Origin: Sphaerisporangium sp. TRM90804
GTDB taxonomy: Bacteria; Actinomycetota; Actinomycetes; Streptosporangiales; Streptosporangiaceae
Direction of reading: 5' to 3'
DNA length: 64,000 nt
NCBI RefSeq assembly: GCF_029846175.1
Contig: NZ_JARWAC010000031.1
Location: 62,001-126,000, forward strand
Positions 51,652 to 60,499 of the stretch are shown in pieces (position 1 is the stretch's first letter; each line of letters starts with the position of its first letter). A program made the position numbers and the translations under genes. The notes under the pieces were generated by a model that was not told the origin of the DNA, did no database searches, and was given only the letters and a program-made list of their open reading frames with translations.

Positions 51652-53031
51652 CTAGGCGCCGCCGTCGCCGGCGGGGCCGGGCGGAGGCGCCGGCGGGCCT
51701 CCGGCGTGGGAGCCGCCGCCGTGACGCTCGCGCGGCTCGCCGGACGCCCACCGGCCCGGCGGGCCCTGCCATCCCTGTGCCCGGGCCGTGTAGTGGTCGC
51801 GCGGGATGCCGTCGGGCGGCGGGTAGGGCGAGAGCGGGTGCCGCGTGTCGTGGCCGGGCGCGTACCCGGGGGGCGCCATGCCCCTGGCGATCCGGGTCTC
51901 GTGCAACTCGGGGACGGGGAAGGCCGCCTTGGCCGCGCTCATGCAGGCCAGCAGCGCCTCCCTGTGCTTCTCGAAGGTGTCCCTGTCGATCACCCCGCGC
52001 ACGGCGCGCTCGTGGAGCAGGCCAAGCTCGGTGGCGGCGAGCTGGTAGTCGCGCATCGCGTGCAGGCCCACCATGCCGCCGTACCCCTTGGCCCACTGCC
52101 GGGCCTGCCTGCGTCCCTGCAGGGACGACAGCATGTACAGGTCGACGTCGGAGACCAGCCCCAGGCCGCCGTAGGGCGGCAGGTAGCGCTGGATGAGGCC
52201 GACGATGCGCTTGCGGTCCTGGACGACCACCCCGAGCTCGACGAAGAACAGGATCATCAGCAGCAGGTAGGCCAGCGCCAGGCCCTGGAAGCCGCCGTAG
52301 GAGGTGAAGCCGTTCCAGATGCCGTGCAGGGTGATCGCGCCGAGCCAGCCGAGGAACACCACCCCGCCGCGCACCGGGCCACGGCTCTGCGCGGCGTACG
52401 CCACCGCGATGCCGATCATGGAGGTGAACAGGGGGTGGGCGAACGGCGACAGCACGCCGCGCAGCACCACCGTGACGGCCAGGCCCTGCACGCCGTTGGT
52501 GTCCAGCGCCATGATGTAGTAGCTGACGTTCTCGCTCATGGCGAAGCCCAGGCCCACCATGCCCGCGTAGATGATGCCGTCGGTCGGTCCGTCGAGCTCG
52601 TGACGGCGCCAGCGCAGCAGGCCCAGCAGCACCAGGCCCTTCATCGTCTCCTCGACGACGGGCGCCCCGAAGGTGGCGACCAGGTTGCGGGCGCTGGTGG
52701 CGTCGAGCTGGGTCGCGAGCGTGAGGTACTTGAGGTTGAGGCTGTTGAGCACGCCGGCGACCAGCACCGCGATGCCGGCGCCCCACATGAACGCGAAGAT
52801 CAGGTCTTTGCGGGGCTCGGGCTCCAGCCGGTCGAGCGCGAGCAGGCCGGCGAGCAGCACCGGCACCGGGGCGAGCGCGAGGGTGAGCGCGATGAAGAAG
52901 TGCACCGGTTCGCCGTTGAAGATGTCGAACGAGAACGACACCAGAGCGCAGATGCCGGCCACGACGAGGCCGATGATCAGCCCGCCCGAGGGGCGTTCCT
53001 TCAGCACCCAGCGGGGATCAGCGCTCGTCAT
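51652..53031 (-). CDS. PrsW family intramembrane metalloprotease
   Basis: This protein of about 459 residues has around nine membrane helices and the PrsW motifs: the paired Glu in APVVEETMKGL (about 125), FAMSENVSYY, SPFAHPLFTSMIGIAVA and ITLHGIWNGF. The family cleaves membrane proteins such as anti-sigma factors, and no obvious substrate is adjacent. The last 60 residues are a Pro/Gly-rich cytoplasmic tail. ATG 53031 was chosen because conserved sequence starts there (TSADPRWVLKERP). Confidence 0.88.
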   Translation of the reverse strand: MTSADPRWVLKERPSGGLIIGLVVAGICALVSFSFDIFNGEPVHFFIALTLALAPVPVLLAGLLALDRLEPEPRKDLIFAFMWGAGIAVLVAGVLNSLNLKYLTLATQLDATSARNLVATFGAPVVEETMKGLVLLGLLRWRRHELDGPTDGIIYAGMVGLGFAMSENVSYYIMALDTNGVQGLAVTVVLRGVLSPFAHPLFTSMIGIAVAYAAQSRGPVRGGVVFLGWLGAITLHGIWNGFTSYGGFQGLALAYLLLMILFFVELGVVVQDRKRIVGLIQRYLPPYGGLGLVSDVDLYMLSSLQGRRQARQWAKGYGGMVGLHAMRDYQLAATELGLLHERAVRGVIDRDTFEKHREALLACMSAAKAAFPVPELHETRIARGMAPPGYAPGHDTRHPLSPYPPPDGIPRDHYTARAQGWQGPPGRWASGEPRERHGGGSHAGGPPAPPPGPAGDGGA

Positions 53032-53254
53032 GTCCGCGAGCGTAATCGACCGGGCACGACCTGTCCGCCCCGCCCCCCACCGCCATACGGCTCCCCCATC
53101 ATCGTCACCGCGGCTCCGCCTTCCCGAGGCAAAGACCCTTCCCCGGGATGAACGGCCCCACACCCCAACAAGACCGAGATTCCCGGCGCACCGCCGGCGG
53201 ACCGACGGATCGGCGTCCCACCCGTCACACCGGACCGGAGGGGCGCGCCCGTGG

Positions 53255-54394
53255 TCAGCCGCGCAGGGCGGCGTCCACGGCGGCGGGCGACAGGACGTGC
53301 TCCATCACCATCACCGAGGTGCCCACGACGCCCGCCCGGTCGCCCAGCGTGCTGGTGACGATGCGCAGATTCCTGGTGGTGTAGGGGAGGCTCCGCCGGT
53401 AGACGCTCTCCCTGATGCCGGTCAGGTAGTGCTCCCTGGTCTCGGCCATGTCGCCGCCCAGCACGAGCACCCCCGGGTTGAGCAGGCTGACCGCGGTGGC
53501 GAGCACCGCGCCCAGCGTGCGCCCGGCCTCCTGCGTGCGGGCGACCGCGGTGGGGTCGCCCGCCTGGACCAGGCGGACGACGTCGCGGCTGGTCTCCAGG
53601 CCGAGATCCTCGGCGAGCGCGAACCCGCTGGCCAGCGACGCGACGCAGCCGCGCGAGCCGCACGTGCAGACGCGGTCGTCGGTGTCGCGCAGGCGCACGT
53701 GCCCGAGGCTTCCCGCCGCCTCCTCGATGCCCCGGTAGATGCGGCCGTCGATGACGATGCCCGCGCCGATGCCGGTGGAGACCTTGACGAGCAGCAGCGA
53801 CGGGCACTGCCGCCAGGACGACCACCACTCGCCCAGCGCCATCGCCTTGGCGTCGTTCTCCACCACGATGGGCACGTCGAACGTCTCGCGGATGGACTCC
53901 CTGATCGGGTGGTCGTCCCAGCCGGGCATCAGGAAGGACCTGATCATTCGCCCCGAGGTGTGGTCGACCGACCCGGGCAGGTTCAGCCCGATGCCGCGCA
54001 CCCGCTCCGCGCCGTGCCCGGTCTTCTCCAGCAGCCGGTGGAAGGTCTGGCGCACCCACGAGAGCACGGCGTCGGGCCCGCGCTCGATGCGCATCTCGGT
54101 GTGCTCCTCGGCGATCGTCCTGGCCGCCAGGTCGGTGAGCGCCACGGTGGCGTGGTTGGCGCCCAGCTCGGCCACCAGCAGCAGGTGGTTGGCCGGGTCG
54201 ACGTCGAGCACCGAGGGCGGCCGCCCGCCCCCGGACGCCCCGACGCCCGACTCGTGGATGTAGCCGGCCTCGATGAGCCGGTCGACACGATCGGTGATGG
54301 TCGACCTGGAGAGCCCGGTGAACTCGATGAGTTCCTTCCGGGTACGGCAAGAGCCCTGCCGGATCAACTGGAGGACCTGCCCTGCCGTCAGCAT
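53255..54394 (-). CDS. ROK-family transcriptional regulator
   Basis: This 379-residue protein has an N-terminal winged HTH (TRKELIEFTGLSRSTITDRVDRL, about 18-40) and a ROK sugar-sensing domain (about 75-375) with KVSTGIGAGIVIDGRIYRG and the zinc motif GHVRLRDTDDRVCTCGSRGC. The residue after the motif is Val rather than the Leu-Glu common in ROK kinases, supporting a regulatory role. It is the last gene of the sugar-transport operon, 7 bp after the permease gene, and probably controls this cluster in response to the imported sugar. Confidence 0.92.
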   Translation of the reverse strand: MLTAGQVLQLIRQGSCRTRKELIEFTGLSRSTITDRVDRLIEAGYIHESGVGASGGGRPPSVLDVDPANHLLLVAELGANHATVALTDLAARTIAEEHTEMRIERGPDAVLSWVRQTFHRLLEKTGHGAERVRGIGLNLPGSVDHTSGRMIRSFLMPGWDDHPIRESIRETFDVPIVVENDAKAMALGEWWSSWRQCPSLLLVKVSTGIGAGIVIDGRIYRGIEEAAGSLGHVRLRDTDDRVCTCGSRGCVASLASGFALAEDLGLETSRDVVRLVQAGDPTAVARTQEAGRTLGAVLATAVSLLNPGVLVLGGDMAETREHYLTGIRESVYRRSLPYTTRNLRIVTSTLGDRAGVVGTSVMVMEHVLSPAAVDAALRG

Positions 54395-54401
54395 CGTGCC
54401 C

Positions 54402-55310
54402 CTACCCCTTCTCCGCGCCCACCGTGAGACCTTCCGTCAGAAGCCGTTCGCTGGCGAAGAACACCACCACGATGGGCAGCGTCAGAACAACCGATCCTGC
54501 CATGAGAACGGTCGTCGGTATCTCGATACTGCCCGCCAACTGTGAAAGGCCGAGCGAGACCGTCCAGCTGTCCCGCCTCTCCACGAGGAAGAGGAGGGCG
54601 AAGAGGAACTCGTTCCAGGCGATCATGAAGGAGTACAGACCCGTCGCCATCAGCGCGGGCTTGGACAGCGGGAGCACCACCCGCCAGATCGTCTCCATCC
54701 TGCCGCATCCGTCGATGGAGGCGGCCTCCTCGACGCTCTGCGGCACGGATTCGAAGTAGTTGCGCAACATGTACACCGCCACCGGGACCGTCTGGGCGAT
54801 GTACACGAGGATCAGCCCGACCAGCGAACCGCGCAACCCGAGCATGGTGAACAGCACGAACAGCGGGATCGCCAGCACGATCGCCGGGAACAGGTACACC
54901 GCGAGGAACAGGAAGTGCACCTGGCGGCGGCCGAAGAAGCGCAGCCTGGCCACCGCGTACGCGCCGGGGACCGCGATCAGCAGCGTCACCGCCACCGACG
55001 CGACCGCGACGATGGCGCTGTTGCCGATGAAGGTGAGGAACCCCTGCCTGCCCAGCACGTCGGCGTAGGTCGACAGGGTGAACCGGTCGGGCCACAGCGA
55101 GCCCGGGTCCAGGATCAGCTCCTGGATGTCGCGCAGCGAGAGCATGACCATGTAGAAGAACGGGAACGCGGTGACGAGGGTCAGCACCGTGATGACCAGC
55201 GGTTTGAGCACCCGCAGCACCGCGCGCTCGACGCGGTCCCTGGACATGGGGGCCGGGGGCGGCGAGGCCGGCGTCGGGATCGGGGTCGGGGTCGTGACGG
55301 CCTGGCTCAT
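54402..55310 (-). CDS. Carbohydrate ABC transporter permease (MalG-like)
   Basis: This 302-residue inner-membrane protein has six helices and the EAA loop EEAASIDGCGRMETIWRVVLPLSKPAL that contacts the ATPase. It is the second permease of a CUT1 sugar importer. Its ATG overlaps the first permease gene by 4 bp (ATGA). No ATPase is encoded nearby, so a shared MsiK-type ATPase is expected. Confidence 0.93.
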   Translation of the reverse strand: MSQAVTTPTPIPTPASPPPAPMSRDRVERAVLRVLKPLVITVLTLVTAFPFFYMVMLSLRDIQELILDPGSLWPDRFTLSTYADVLGRQGFLTFIGNSAIVAVASVAVTLLIAVPGAYAVARLRFFGRRQVHFLFLAVYLFPAIVLAIPLFVLFTMLGLRGSLVGLILVYIAQTVPVAVYMLRNYFESVPQSVEEAASIDGCGRMETIWRVVLPLSKPALMATGLYSFMIAWNEFLFALLFLVERRDSWTVSLGLSQLAGSIEIPTTVLMAGSVVLTLPIVVVFFASERLLTEGLTVGAEKG

Positions 55311-56281
55311 GAGCGTTCCGCACCTCCCCCGAAGAACCGCAGGTAGATCACCAGGAAGACCACCAGCACGACGGCCATGATGATCGCCTGGGCGGCGGAG
55401 GCGCCGATGTCGTCGCGGGAGGTCAGGAAGTCGTAGACACGCACGCTGACGACCTCGGTGCCCGCCCCTCCCCCGGTGAGCAGGTAGACGTCGTCGAACT
55501 TGGTGAAGGTGAACACGAACCGCAGCACCGACAGCAGCGCGACGACCCGCCAGAGCTGCGGCATGATCACGTACCGGAACCGTTGGCTGGGCGTCGCGCC
55601 GTCCACCACGGCCGCCTCGTCGAGCTCGGGGGGCAGCGCCTGGAGCCTGGCCAGGATGAACAGGAAGGCGAAGGGGAAGTACCGCCACGCCTCGAAGGCG
55701 ATCACCGTGAGCAGCGCCACCGGCACCTGCACGCCGAACAGCGTGCCCTCGGCCTGGGTGAGGAAGGCGACCGGCTCCCCCAGCCAGGTGTTGACGATGC
55801 CGTACTGCGGGTTCAGCATCACGTCCCACAGGAAGGCCACGGCCACCACCGGGGCCACGTAGGGGACGAGGATCGAGGCCCTGACCAGCGTCCTGCCGCG
55901 GAACCTGTCGCGCAGGGCGAGGGCGGCGACCAGGCCGATCGCGATCGACAGGGCCGTGCCGGCCACGGTGTAGACCAGGGTGGTGACCAGCGAGGACCAG
56001 AAGCCCGGCTCGGCCAGCACGTAGGTGAAGTTCTCCAGCGTGTAGTGGCCGAAGATGCCGACCTGCCTGATGTTGATCAGGCGGGCGTCCTGGAAGGCCA
56101 GCATGATGGCCCACAGCAGGGGGACGACCACCACCACCAGGGTGATGACGAGGGTCGGGGAGATCAGGTAGAGCCCGGCCCGGCCTTCCTGCTGGCGCAG
56201 CGTGCGGCCGGGGCCGGGCGGCGGCGCCGCGGGCGCCGGGCGCTCCATGGTCGCCGCCGAGCCCGGGGGTGGACCGCTCAT
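55307..56281 (-). CDS. Carbohydrate ABC transporter permease (MalF-like)
   Basis: This 324-residue protein has a Pro-rich N-terminal tail, six helices (GLYLISPTLVITLVVVVVPLLWAIM onward) and the EAA loop DEAAVVDGATPSQRFRYVIMPQLWRVV. It pairs with the MalG-like permease. The start overlaps the stop of the binding-protein gene by one base (TGATG), so it is translationally coupled. Confidence 0.93.
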   Translation of the reverse strand: MSGPPPGSAATMERPAPAAPPPGPGRTLRQQEGRAGLYLISPTLVITLVVVVVPLLWAIMLAFQDARLINIRQVGIFGHYTLENFTYVLAEPGFWSSLVTTLVYTVAGTALSIAIGLVAALALRDRFRGRTLVRASILVPYVAPVVAVAFLWDVMLNPQYGIVNTWLGEPVAFLTQAEGTLFGVQVPVALLTVIAFEAWRYFPFAFLFILARLQALPPELDEAAVVDGATPSQRFRYVIMPQLWRVVALLSVLRFVFTFTKFDDVYLLTGGGAGTEVVSVRVYDFLTSRDDIGASAAQAIIMAVVLVVFLVIYLRFFGGGAERS

Positions 56282-57645
56282 CAGCGGATCCCGCGCTTGA
56301 TCGTCTCGACGTCGGCCTTGGCCTGGGCGGCGGCGGCCTGCGCGGTCAGCGATCCGCCGGCGAGGTCGCCGAGCGCCTTGGGCACCGGCAGCTCGCCCAT
56401 GGTGGCGCCGACCAGCTTGCCCTGGCCCTGCGGGATGCCCCAGCGGGCGAAGGTGTCGGGGCTGCCGCGCAGGGAGTCCAGCACCTCGGCCGGGTAGACC
56501 TCCGACAGCGGCTTCTTGGTGTCGACGCCGGCGGGCATCTTGTCCCACGCGTCGGCGAAGCCCTTGCGGGTGGGGAACTTGCCCTCCGGGGCCATGCCGA
56601 TCCAGCGCTCGTAGCCCTCCTTCATCATGAACGAGACGAACTTCTGGGCGGAGTCCTTGGCCGAGTCGCGCATGACGGTCCACGAGACGATCTCACCGAA
56701 CTGCGCGGGCTCGCTCCCGTCGGGCCCCTTCAGCGCGGTCACCACCCCGGTGTTCTCGGCCAGCCACGCCTTGTCGTCGCGGCACTCGGCGCAGCTCGGC
56801 AGCGCGTCGGCGCGCAGTCCGGCCATCTCGTCGAGGATGAACGACGACCAGATCGTCATCGCCGCCTTGCCGGCGAAGTAGGTCGCCCTGGTGGAGTCGA
56901 CGTCCTGCTTGCCCTTGACCGAGTAGTTCCTGGCCAGGTTGGAGTAGAACTCGAAGGCGCGCACGCACTGCGGCGAGTCCAGGGTCACGTTGCCGGAGTC
57001 GTCCACGAGCTGGCAGCCGTTGGCCAGCGCGACGTGCTCGAAGCTCTGCGCCGTGAAGGAGTCCTTCGGCGCGACGGCCAGGGTGATCCCCGCGACACCC
57101 CCGGTGTTGAGCGCCTTGGCCGCGGCCTCCAGCCGTTCGTAGGTGTCGGGCGGCTCGAGCCCGGCCTTCTCGAACAGGTCCTTGCGGTAGAGGATGAGCT
57201 GTGCCCATCCGTCGCTGGGCACGGCGAGCAGCTTGCCGTCGGCGGTGTCGAGCTCTAGCGCCCGGGACGAGAAGCTGTCGCGCCCGAGCGCGTCGACGAT
57301 CTTGCCGGGCGTCTCGGTGTCGAGCAGGTCGTTGGCCTCCAGCTCGCGCACCGCGGGCAGCGGCAGGGCGCCTATGACGTCGGGGAGCTCCCCGGCCGCG
57401 GCGGCCGAGGTGATCACCTGGCTGAACTGGTTCTCCGCGACGCCCACCAGGTTGACCTTGATTCCGGTCGCTTTGGTGAACTCGGCGGCGATCGTCTGCT
57501 GAACGGCCATCCGGTCGGGGAGGTTCTCCTCGGTCCAGACGGTGATCGTGTTGTCTGCCTGTTGTTGCTCCGTGCCGCCACCGCAGGCCGCCAGGGCGGC
57601 GGTCAGCAGTGCGACGGAGAGGACGGCGGTTACCTTCGTTGGCAT
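56281..57645 (-). CDS. Sugar ABC transporter substrate-binding lipoprotein
   Basis: This 454-residue extracellular lipoprotein has a signal peptide with lipobox LAAC (Cys21) followed by a CUT1-type binding-protein fold (TITVWTEENLPDRMAVQQ, YRKDLFEKAGLEPPDTYERLEAAAKAL, WSSFILDEMAG). A Cys pair CAECRD (about 287) is unusual. The ligand is probably an oligosaccharide or glycoside. ATG 57645 follows a perfect GGAGGAG. It comes after the TIM-barrel isomerase gene by 31 bp in the same operon. Confidence 0.93.
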   Translation of the reverse strand: MPTKVTAVLSVALLTAALAACGGGTEQQQADNTITVWTEENLPDRMAVQQTIAAEFTKATGIKVNLVGVAENQFSQVITSAAAAGELPDVIGALPLPAVRELEANDLLDTETPGKIVDALGRDSFSSRALELDTADGKLLAVPSDGWAQLILYRKDLFEKAGLEPPDTYERLEAAAKALNTGGVAGITLAVAPKDSFTAQSFEHVALANGCQLVDDSGNVTLDSPQCVRAFEFYSNLARNYSVKGKQDVDSTRATYFAGKAAMTIWSSFILDEMAGLRADALPSCAECRDDKAWLAENTGVVTALKGPDGSEPAQFGEIVSWTVMRDSAKDSAQKFVSFMMKEGYERWIGMAPEGKFPTRKGFADAWDKMPAGVDTKKPLSEVYPAEVLDSLRGSPDTFARWGIPQGQGKLVGATMGELPVPKALGDLAGGSLTAQAAAAQAKADVETIKRGIR

Positions 57646-57676
57646 AGCACGCTCCTCCGGTGGGGTTGTGCCTGCT

Positions 57677-58564
57677 CTACCCCAGGATGAGCGGCCGCAA
57701 CGCCCGGTAGGCGATACCGAGACCGGCCTGTGTCCTGGCGGTGTCGCCGCTCCACACGGGGTCTTCGTGCTCGACCGACACCACCCCGTCGTAACCGCCC
57801 TCGTACAGAGCGTCGACCAGACGGGTCCAGTCGACCTGCCCCAGGCCGGGCACCCGGAAGCGGTACCAGCCCTTCTCACCGTCGACGGGACCGTAGAACC
57901 CGTACCTGTCGATCTTGCCGGGCAGGATCTCGGTGTCCTTCGCCTGCACGTGGGCGATGTGCGGGATGTACGGCGCGACCGCCGCCACCGGGTCGATGCC
58001 GAGCGCCACCAGGTGGGAGGGGTCGTAGTTGAGCTTGAGCCCGAGGGTGAACATCCACTCCCACAGCTCGGGCGAGTAGGCCAGGTTGCCCGGGTAGCCG
58101 TCGGGATGCCAGCTCTTCATCACGCAGTTCTCGATGACGATCGTGACGTCCCTGCGCCGCGCGTGCTCCACCAGGGGGGCGAAGACCTCCTCGGCGCGCC
58201 GGAGGTTGTCGGCGACCGGCAGGCCGGGGTCGCGGCCGATGAACGTGCCCACGGTCGGGCAGCCGAGCTCGGCGGCGGCGTCGATGCAGTCGCGCAGGTG
58301 CGCGTTGACCGCGGGGCCGTGTCCGGGGTGAAGGTTGTTCTCGTAGTAGGCGAGGGAGGAGAGCGTCAACCCGGTGTCTTGGAAGATCTTCCGGACACGG
58401 ATACGTTCCGCTTCGTCGAATCGGTCCGCTCTGATGTGATTTCGAGCATCTGTCCCCGGCCATGCGGCGACTTCCAGGGCGTCGAAGCCTTCATCCGCAG
58501 CCCAGTGGGCGATATCGGACAGATCGCTTTCCGGTAGGCACGCGGTCAGGAACCCCAGTTTCAT
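57677..58564 (-). CDS. Sugar phosphate isomerase/epimerase-like TIM-barrel protein (xylose isomerase-like fold)
   Basis: This 295-residue protein is of the AP endonuclease 2 / IolE superfamily. Metal-ligand candidates are Glu in IVIENCVMKSW, Asp/His in KLNYDPSHLVAL and HIAHVQAKD, and Glu in GVVSVEHEDPVW. Members isomerise, epimerise or dehydrate sugars and keto-sugars, some acting on 3-keto-glycosides. It is the first gene of the leftward transport operon. ATG 58564 follows GGAGG by 6 nt. A second member of the superfamily is encoded divergently at 59714. Confidence 0.9.
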   Translation of the reverse strand: MKLGFLTACLPESDLSDIAHWAADEGFDALEVAAWPGTDARNHIRADRFDEAERIRVRKIFQDTGLTLSSLAYYENNLHPGHGPAVNAHLRDCIDAAAELGCPTVGTFIGRDPGLPVADNLRRAEEVFAPLVEHARRRDVTIVIENCVMKSWHPDGYPGNLAYSPELWEWMFTLGLKLNYDPSHLVALGIDPVAAVAPYIPHIAHVQAKDTEILPGKIDRYGFYGPVDGEKGWYRFRVPGLGQVDWTRLVDALYEGGYDGVVSVEHEDPVWSGDTARTQAGLGIAYRALRPLILG

Positions 58565-58676
58565 TAGCCGCCTCCACACAAGTCGTAGACTTAGGCCTGT
58601 TCTCAGTGCGACTATCGTATGCGAACCAGTTCTAATCCCCGGACTTTTGTTTGATCACAAAGTATAAGTGGGGAAG
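58565..58676. promoter_or_regulatory. Divergent promoter region of the glycoside cluster
   Basis: This short AT-rich gap separates the leftward transport operon from the rightward dehydrogenase operon. It holds CTTTTGTTTGATCACAAAG (58644-58662, imperfect inverted repeat), AGTCG/CGACT arms (58581-58613) and a TATAAG (58663-58668) 8 nt before ATG 58677, suggesting a leaderless start. The ROK regulator most likely binds here. Confidence 0.45.
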
Positions 58677-59717
58677 ATGCACGTCATCACGATCGAAGAA
58701 CCCGGCGTTGTGAGCATCAGCGTGGAGCCTCCAGACCCCCTGGGGCCAGGCTCCGTACGGGTGCGCACTCTGTACTCAGGGGTCTCGGCAGGCACGGAGC
58801 TCACCGCTTACCGGGGCACCAACCCCTACCTCAACCGGCGGTGGGACACCGAGCGGCGGCTGTTCGTGGAGGGACAGACGCACGCCTACCCGCTGTCGGG
58901 CTGGGGCTACCAGGAGGTCGGCGTCGTCGTCGAGACCTCGCCCGACGTGACCGACCCGCCGCTCGGCAGCCGGGTGTGGGGCATCTGGGGGCACCGCGCC
59001 GAGGCCGTGCTGCCCGCCGAGAGGCTGGCCGGCCATGTGCTGCCGCCGGGCGTCGACCCCCTGGCCGGCGTGTTCGCCCGGGTGGGCGCCATCGCGCTGA
59101 ACGCCGTCCACGCCGCGGACGTGCATCTCGGCGACCAGGTCACCGTCTTCGGCCAGGGGGTCATCGGGCTGCTGGCCACCCGGCTGGCCGTGCTCAGCGG
59201 CGCCCGGGTCGTCGCGGCCGACGCCATCCCCGCCCGCCTCGAACTGGCCCGCCGCTTCGGCGCCGCCGAGGCGTTCGACGTGCTGTCCGGCTCGTGCGCG
59301 GAGTTCGTGCGCAAGCGCATCGAGGGCGCCGACACCGCCATCGAGCTGAGCGGCAGCCAGCACGCCCTGCACGAGGCCATCAGGGCCGTCCGCCGCGGCG
59401 GCAGGGTGGTGGCCGCCGGGTTCTACCAGGGTGAGGGCGTCGGGCTGCGGCTCGGCGAGGAGTTCCACCACAACCAGGTGCAGATCGTCTCCTCCCAGAT
59501 CGGCGGCGTGGCCTCCTGGCTCTCGCACCGCTGGGACGTCGAGCGGCTGCAGCGCACGTTCATGGAGCTGGTCCTGCGCGACGAGGTCGACACCGCCGCC
59601 CTGGTGAGCCACGTCGTGCCCGTCACCGACGCCTCGGAGGCATACACCCTGCTCGACCGGCACCCGGCCGACGTGCTCCAGGTGGTCTTCGAGTTTCCGG
59701 AAGGAGAACCGCGGTGA
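58677..59717 (+). CDS. Medium-chain dehydrogenase/reductase, zinc-binding dehydrogenase-like (MDR paralog 1)
   Basis: This protein of about 346 residues has an N-terminal GroES-like domain (VRTLYSGVSAGTELTAYRG) and a Rossmann domain (QVTVFGQGVIGLLATRLAVL). The usual catalytic zinc Cys at the N-terminus is absent (YSGVSAGTE in its place), as in a group of MDR proteins acting on sugars or cyclic polyols. A conserved GEEFHHN motif recurs in the paralog at 61834. ATG 58677 is preferred over GTG 58668. Its end overlaps the next gene by 4 bp (GTGA). Confidence 0.85.
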   Translation: MHVITIEEPGVVSISVEPPDPLGPGSVRVRTLYSGVSAGTELTAYRGTNPYLNRRWDTERRLFVEGQTHAYPLSGWGYQEVGVVVETSPDVTDPPLGSRVWGIWGHRAEAVLPAERLAGHVLPPGVDPLAGVFARVGAIALNAVHAADVHLGDQVTVFGQGVIGLLATRLAVLSGARVVAADAIPARLELARRFGAAEAFDVLSGSCAEFVRKRIEGADTAIELSGSQHALHEAIRAVRRGGRVVAAGFYQGEGVGLRLGEEFHHNQVQIVSSQIGGVASWLSHRWDVERLQRTFMELVLRDEVDTAALVSHVVPVTDASEAYTLLDRHPADVLQVVFEFPEGEPR

Positions 59718-60499
59718 AGCTCGCCGTACAGGAACAGCTGCTGCCGGGGGACACGCTCCAGGAGAAGTTCGACTTCGCCCTGGAAGCCGGGTGGGACGCC
59801 ATCGAACTTCGCGGCAAGGGCGACCTGCACTTCGCCGGGCGCCGCGAGGAGCTCAAGCGGGCGCTCGCCGACGGCGTGGTCATGCCGACCGTCTGCGTGG
59901 ACATGGCCCACTTCATCGGCGACTTCGACGCCGCCAAGCGCGAGGACGCGGTCCGCCAGCTCCGCTCGCAGCTCAGCGTGATCGGCGAGCTGGGCGGTCT
60001 CGGCGTGATGACCCCCGCCTCGTGGGGCCAGTTCTCCCGCAGGCTGCCGCCGTTCGAGCCGCCCCGCTCGCCCGAGGAGGACCACGAGGTGCTCGCCGAG
60101 GCCCTCGGCGAGCTCGGGGAGCACGCCGCCCGCGAGGGCGTGCTGATCATGCTGGAGCCGCTCAACCGCTACGAGAACCACATGGTCAACTCCCTGGCCC
60201 AGGCGGCCGAGCTGTGCTCCATGGATTCCATCAGGATCGCCGGAGACACCTACCACATGAACATCGAGGAGGACGACCCCTGCCGCTCGCTGGTGGAGGT
60301 CGCGCCCTACCTGGCCCACATGCAGATCAGCGAGTCCAACCGCAACCAGCCGGGCACCGGCCACCTCGACTGGTCGGCGCAGCTCATCACCCTGGACGCC
60401 ATCGGCTTCGACGGCTACCTGGCGCTGGAGTGCCGACTGCGCGGCGAGGCGGAGTCCGTCCTGCCGCAGACGGCCGCGTTCGTCAGGAAGTTCCTGTGA
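59714..60499 (+). CDS. Sugar phosphate isomerase/epimerase-like TIM-barrel protein (second copy)
   Basis: This 261-residue xylose-isomerase-like barrel has metal-ligand candidates in IMLEPLNRYENHMVN, RIAGDTYHMNIEED, HMQISESNRNQPG and LALECRLRG, typical of tagatose/psicose-3-epimerase or IolE-like enzymes. The Glu-Asp-His-Glu set appears complete. It is coupled to both neighbours by 4-bp GTGA overlaps. It probably epimerises or dehydrates the keto-sugar made by one of the dehydrogenases. Confidence 0.9.
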   Translation: MKLAVQEQLLPGDTLQEKFDFALEAGWDAIELRGKGDLHFAGRREELKRALADGVVMPTVCVDMAHFIGDFDAAKREDAVRQLRSQLSVIGELGGLGVMTPASWGQFSRRLPPFEPPRSPEEDHEVLAEALGELGEHAAREGVLIMLEPLNRYENHMVNSLAQAAELCSMDSIRIAGDTYHMNIEEDDPCRSLVEVAPYLAHMQISESNRNQPGTGHLDWSAQLITLDAIGFDGYLALECRLRGEAESVLPQTAAFVRKFL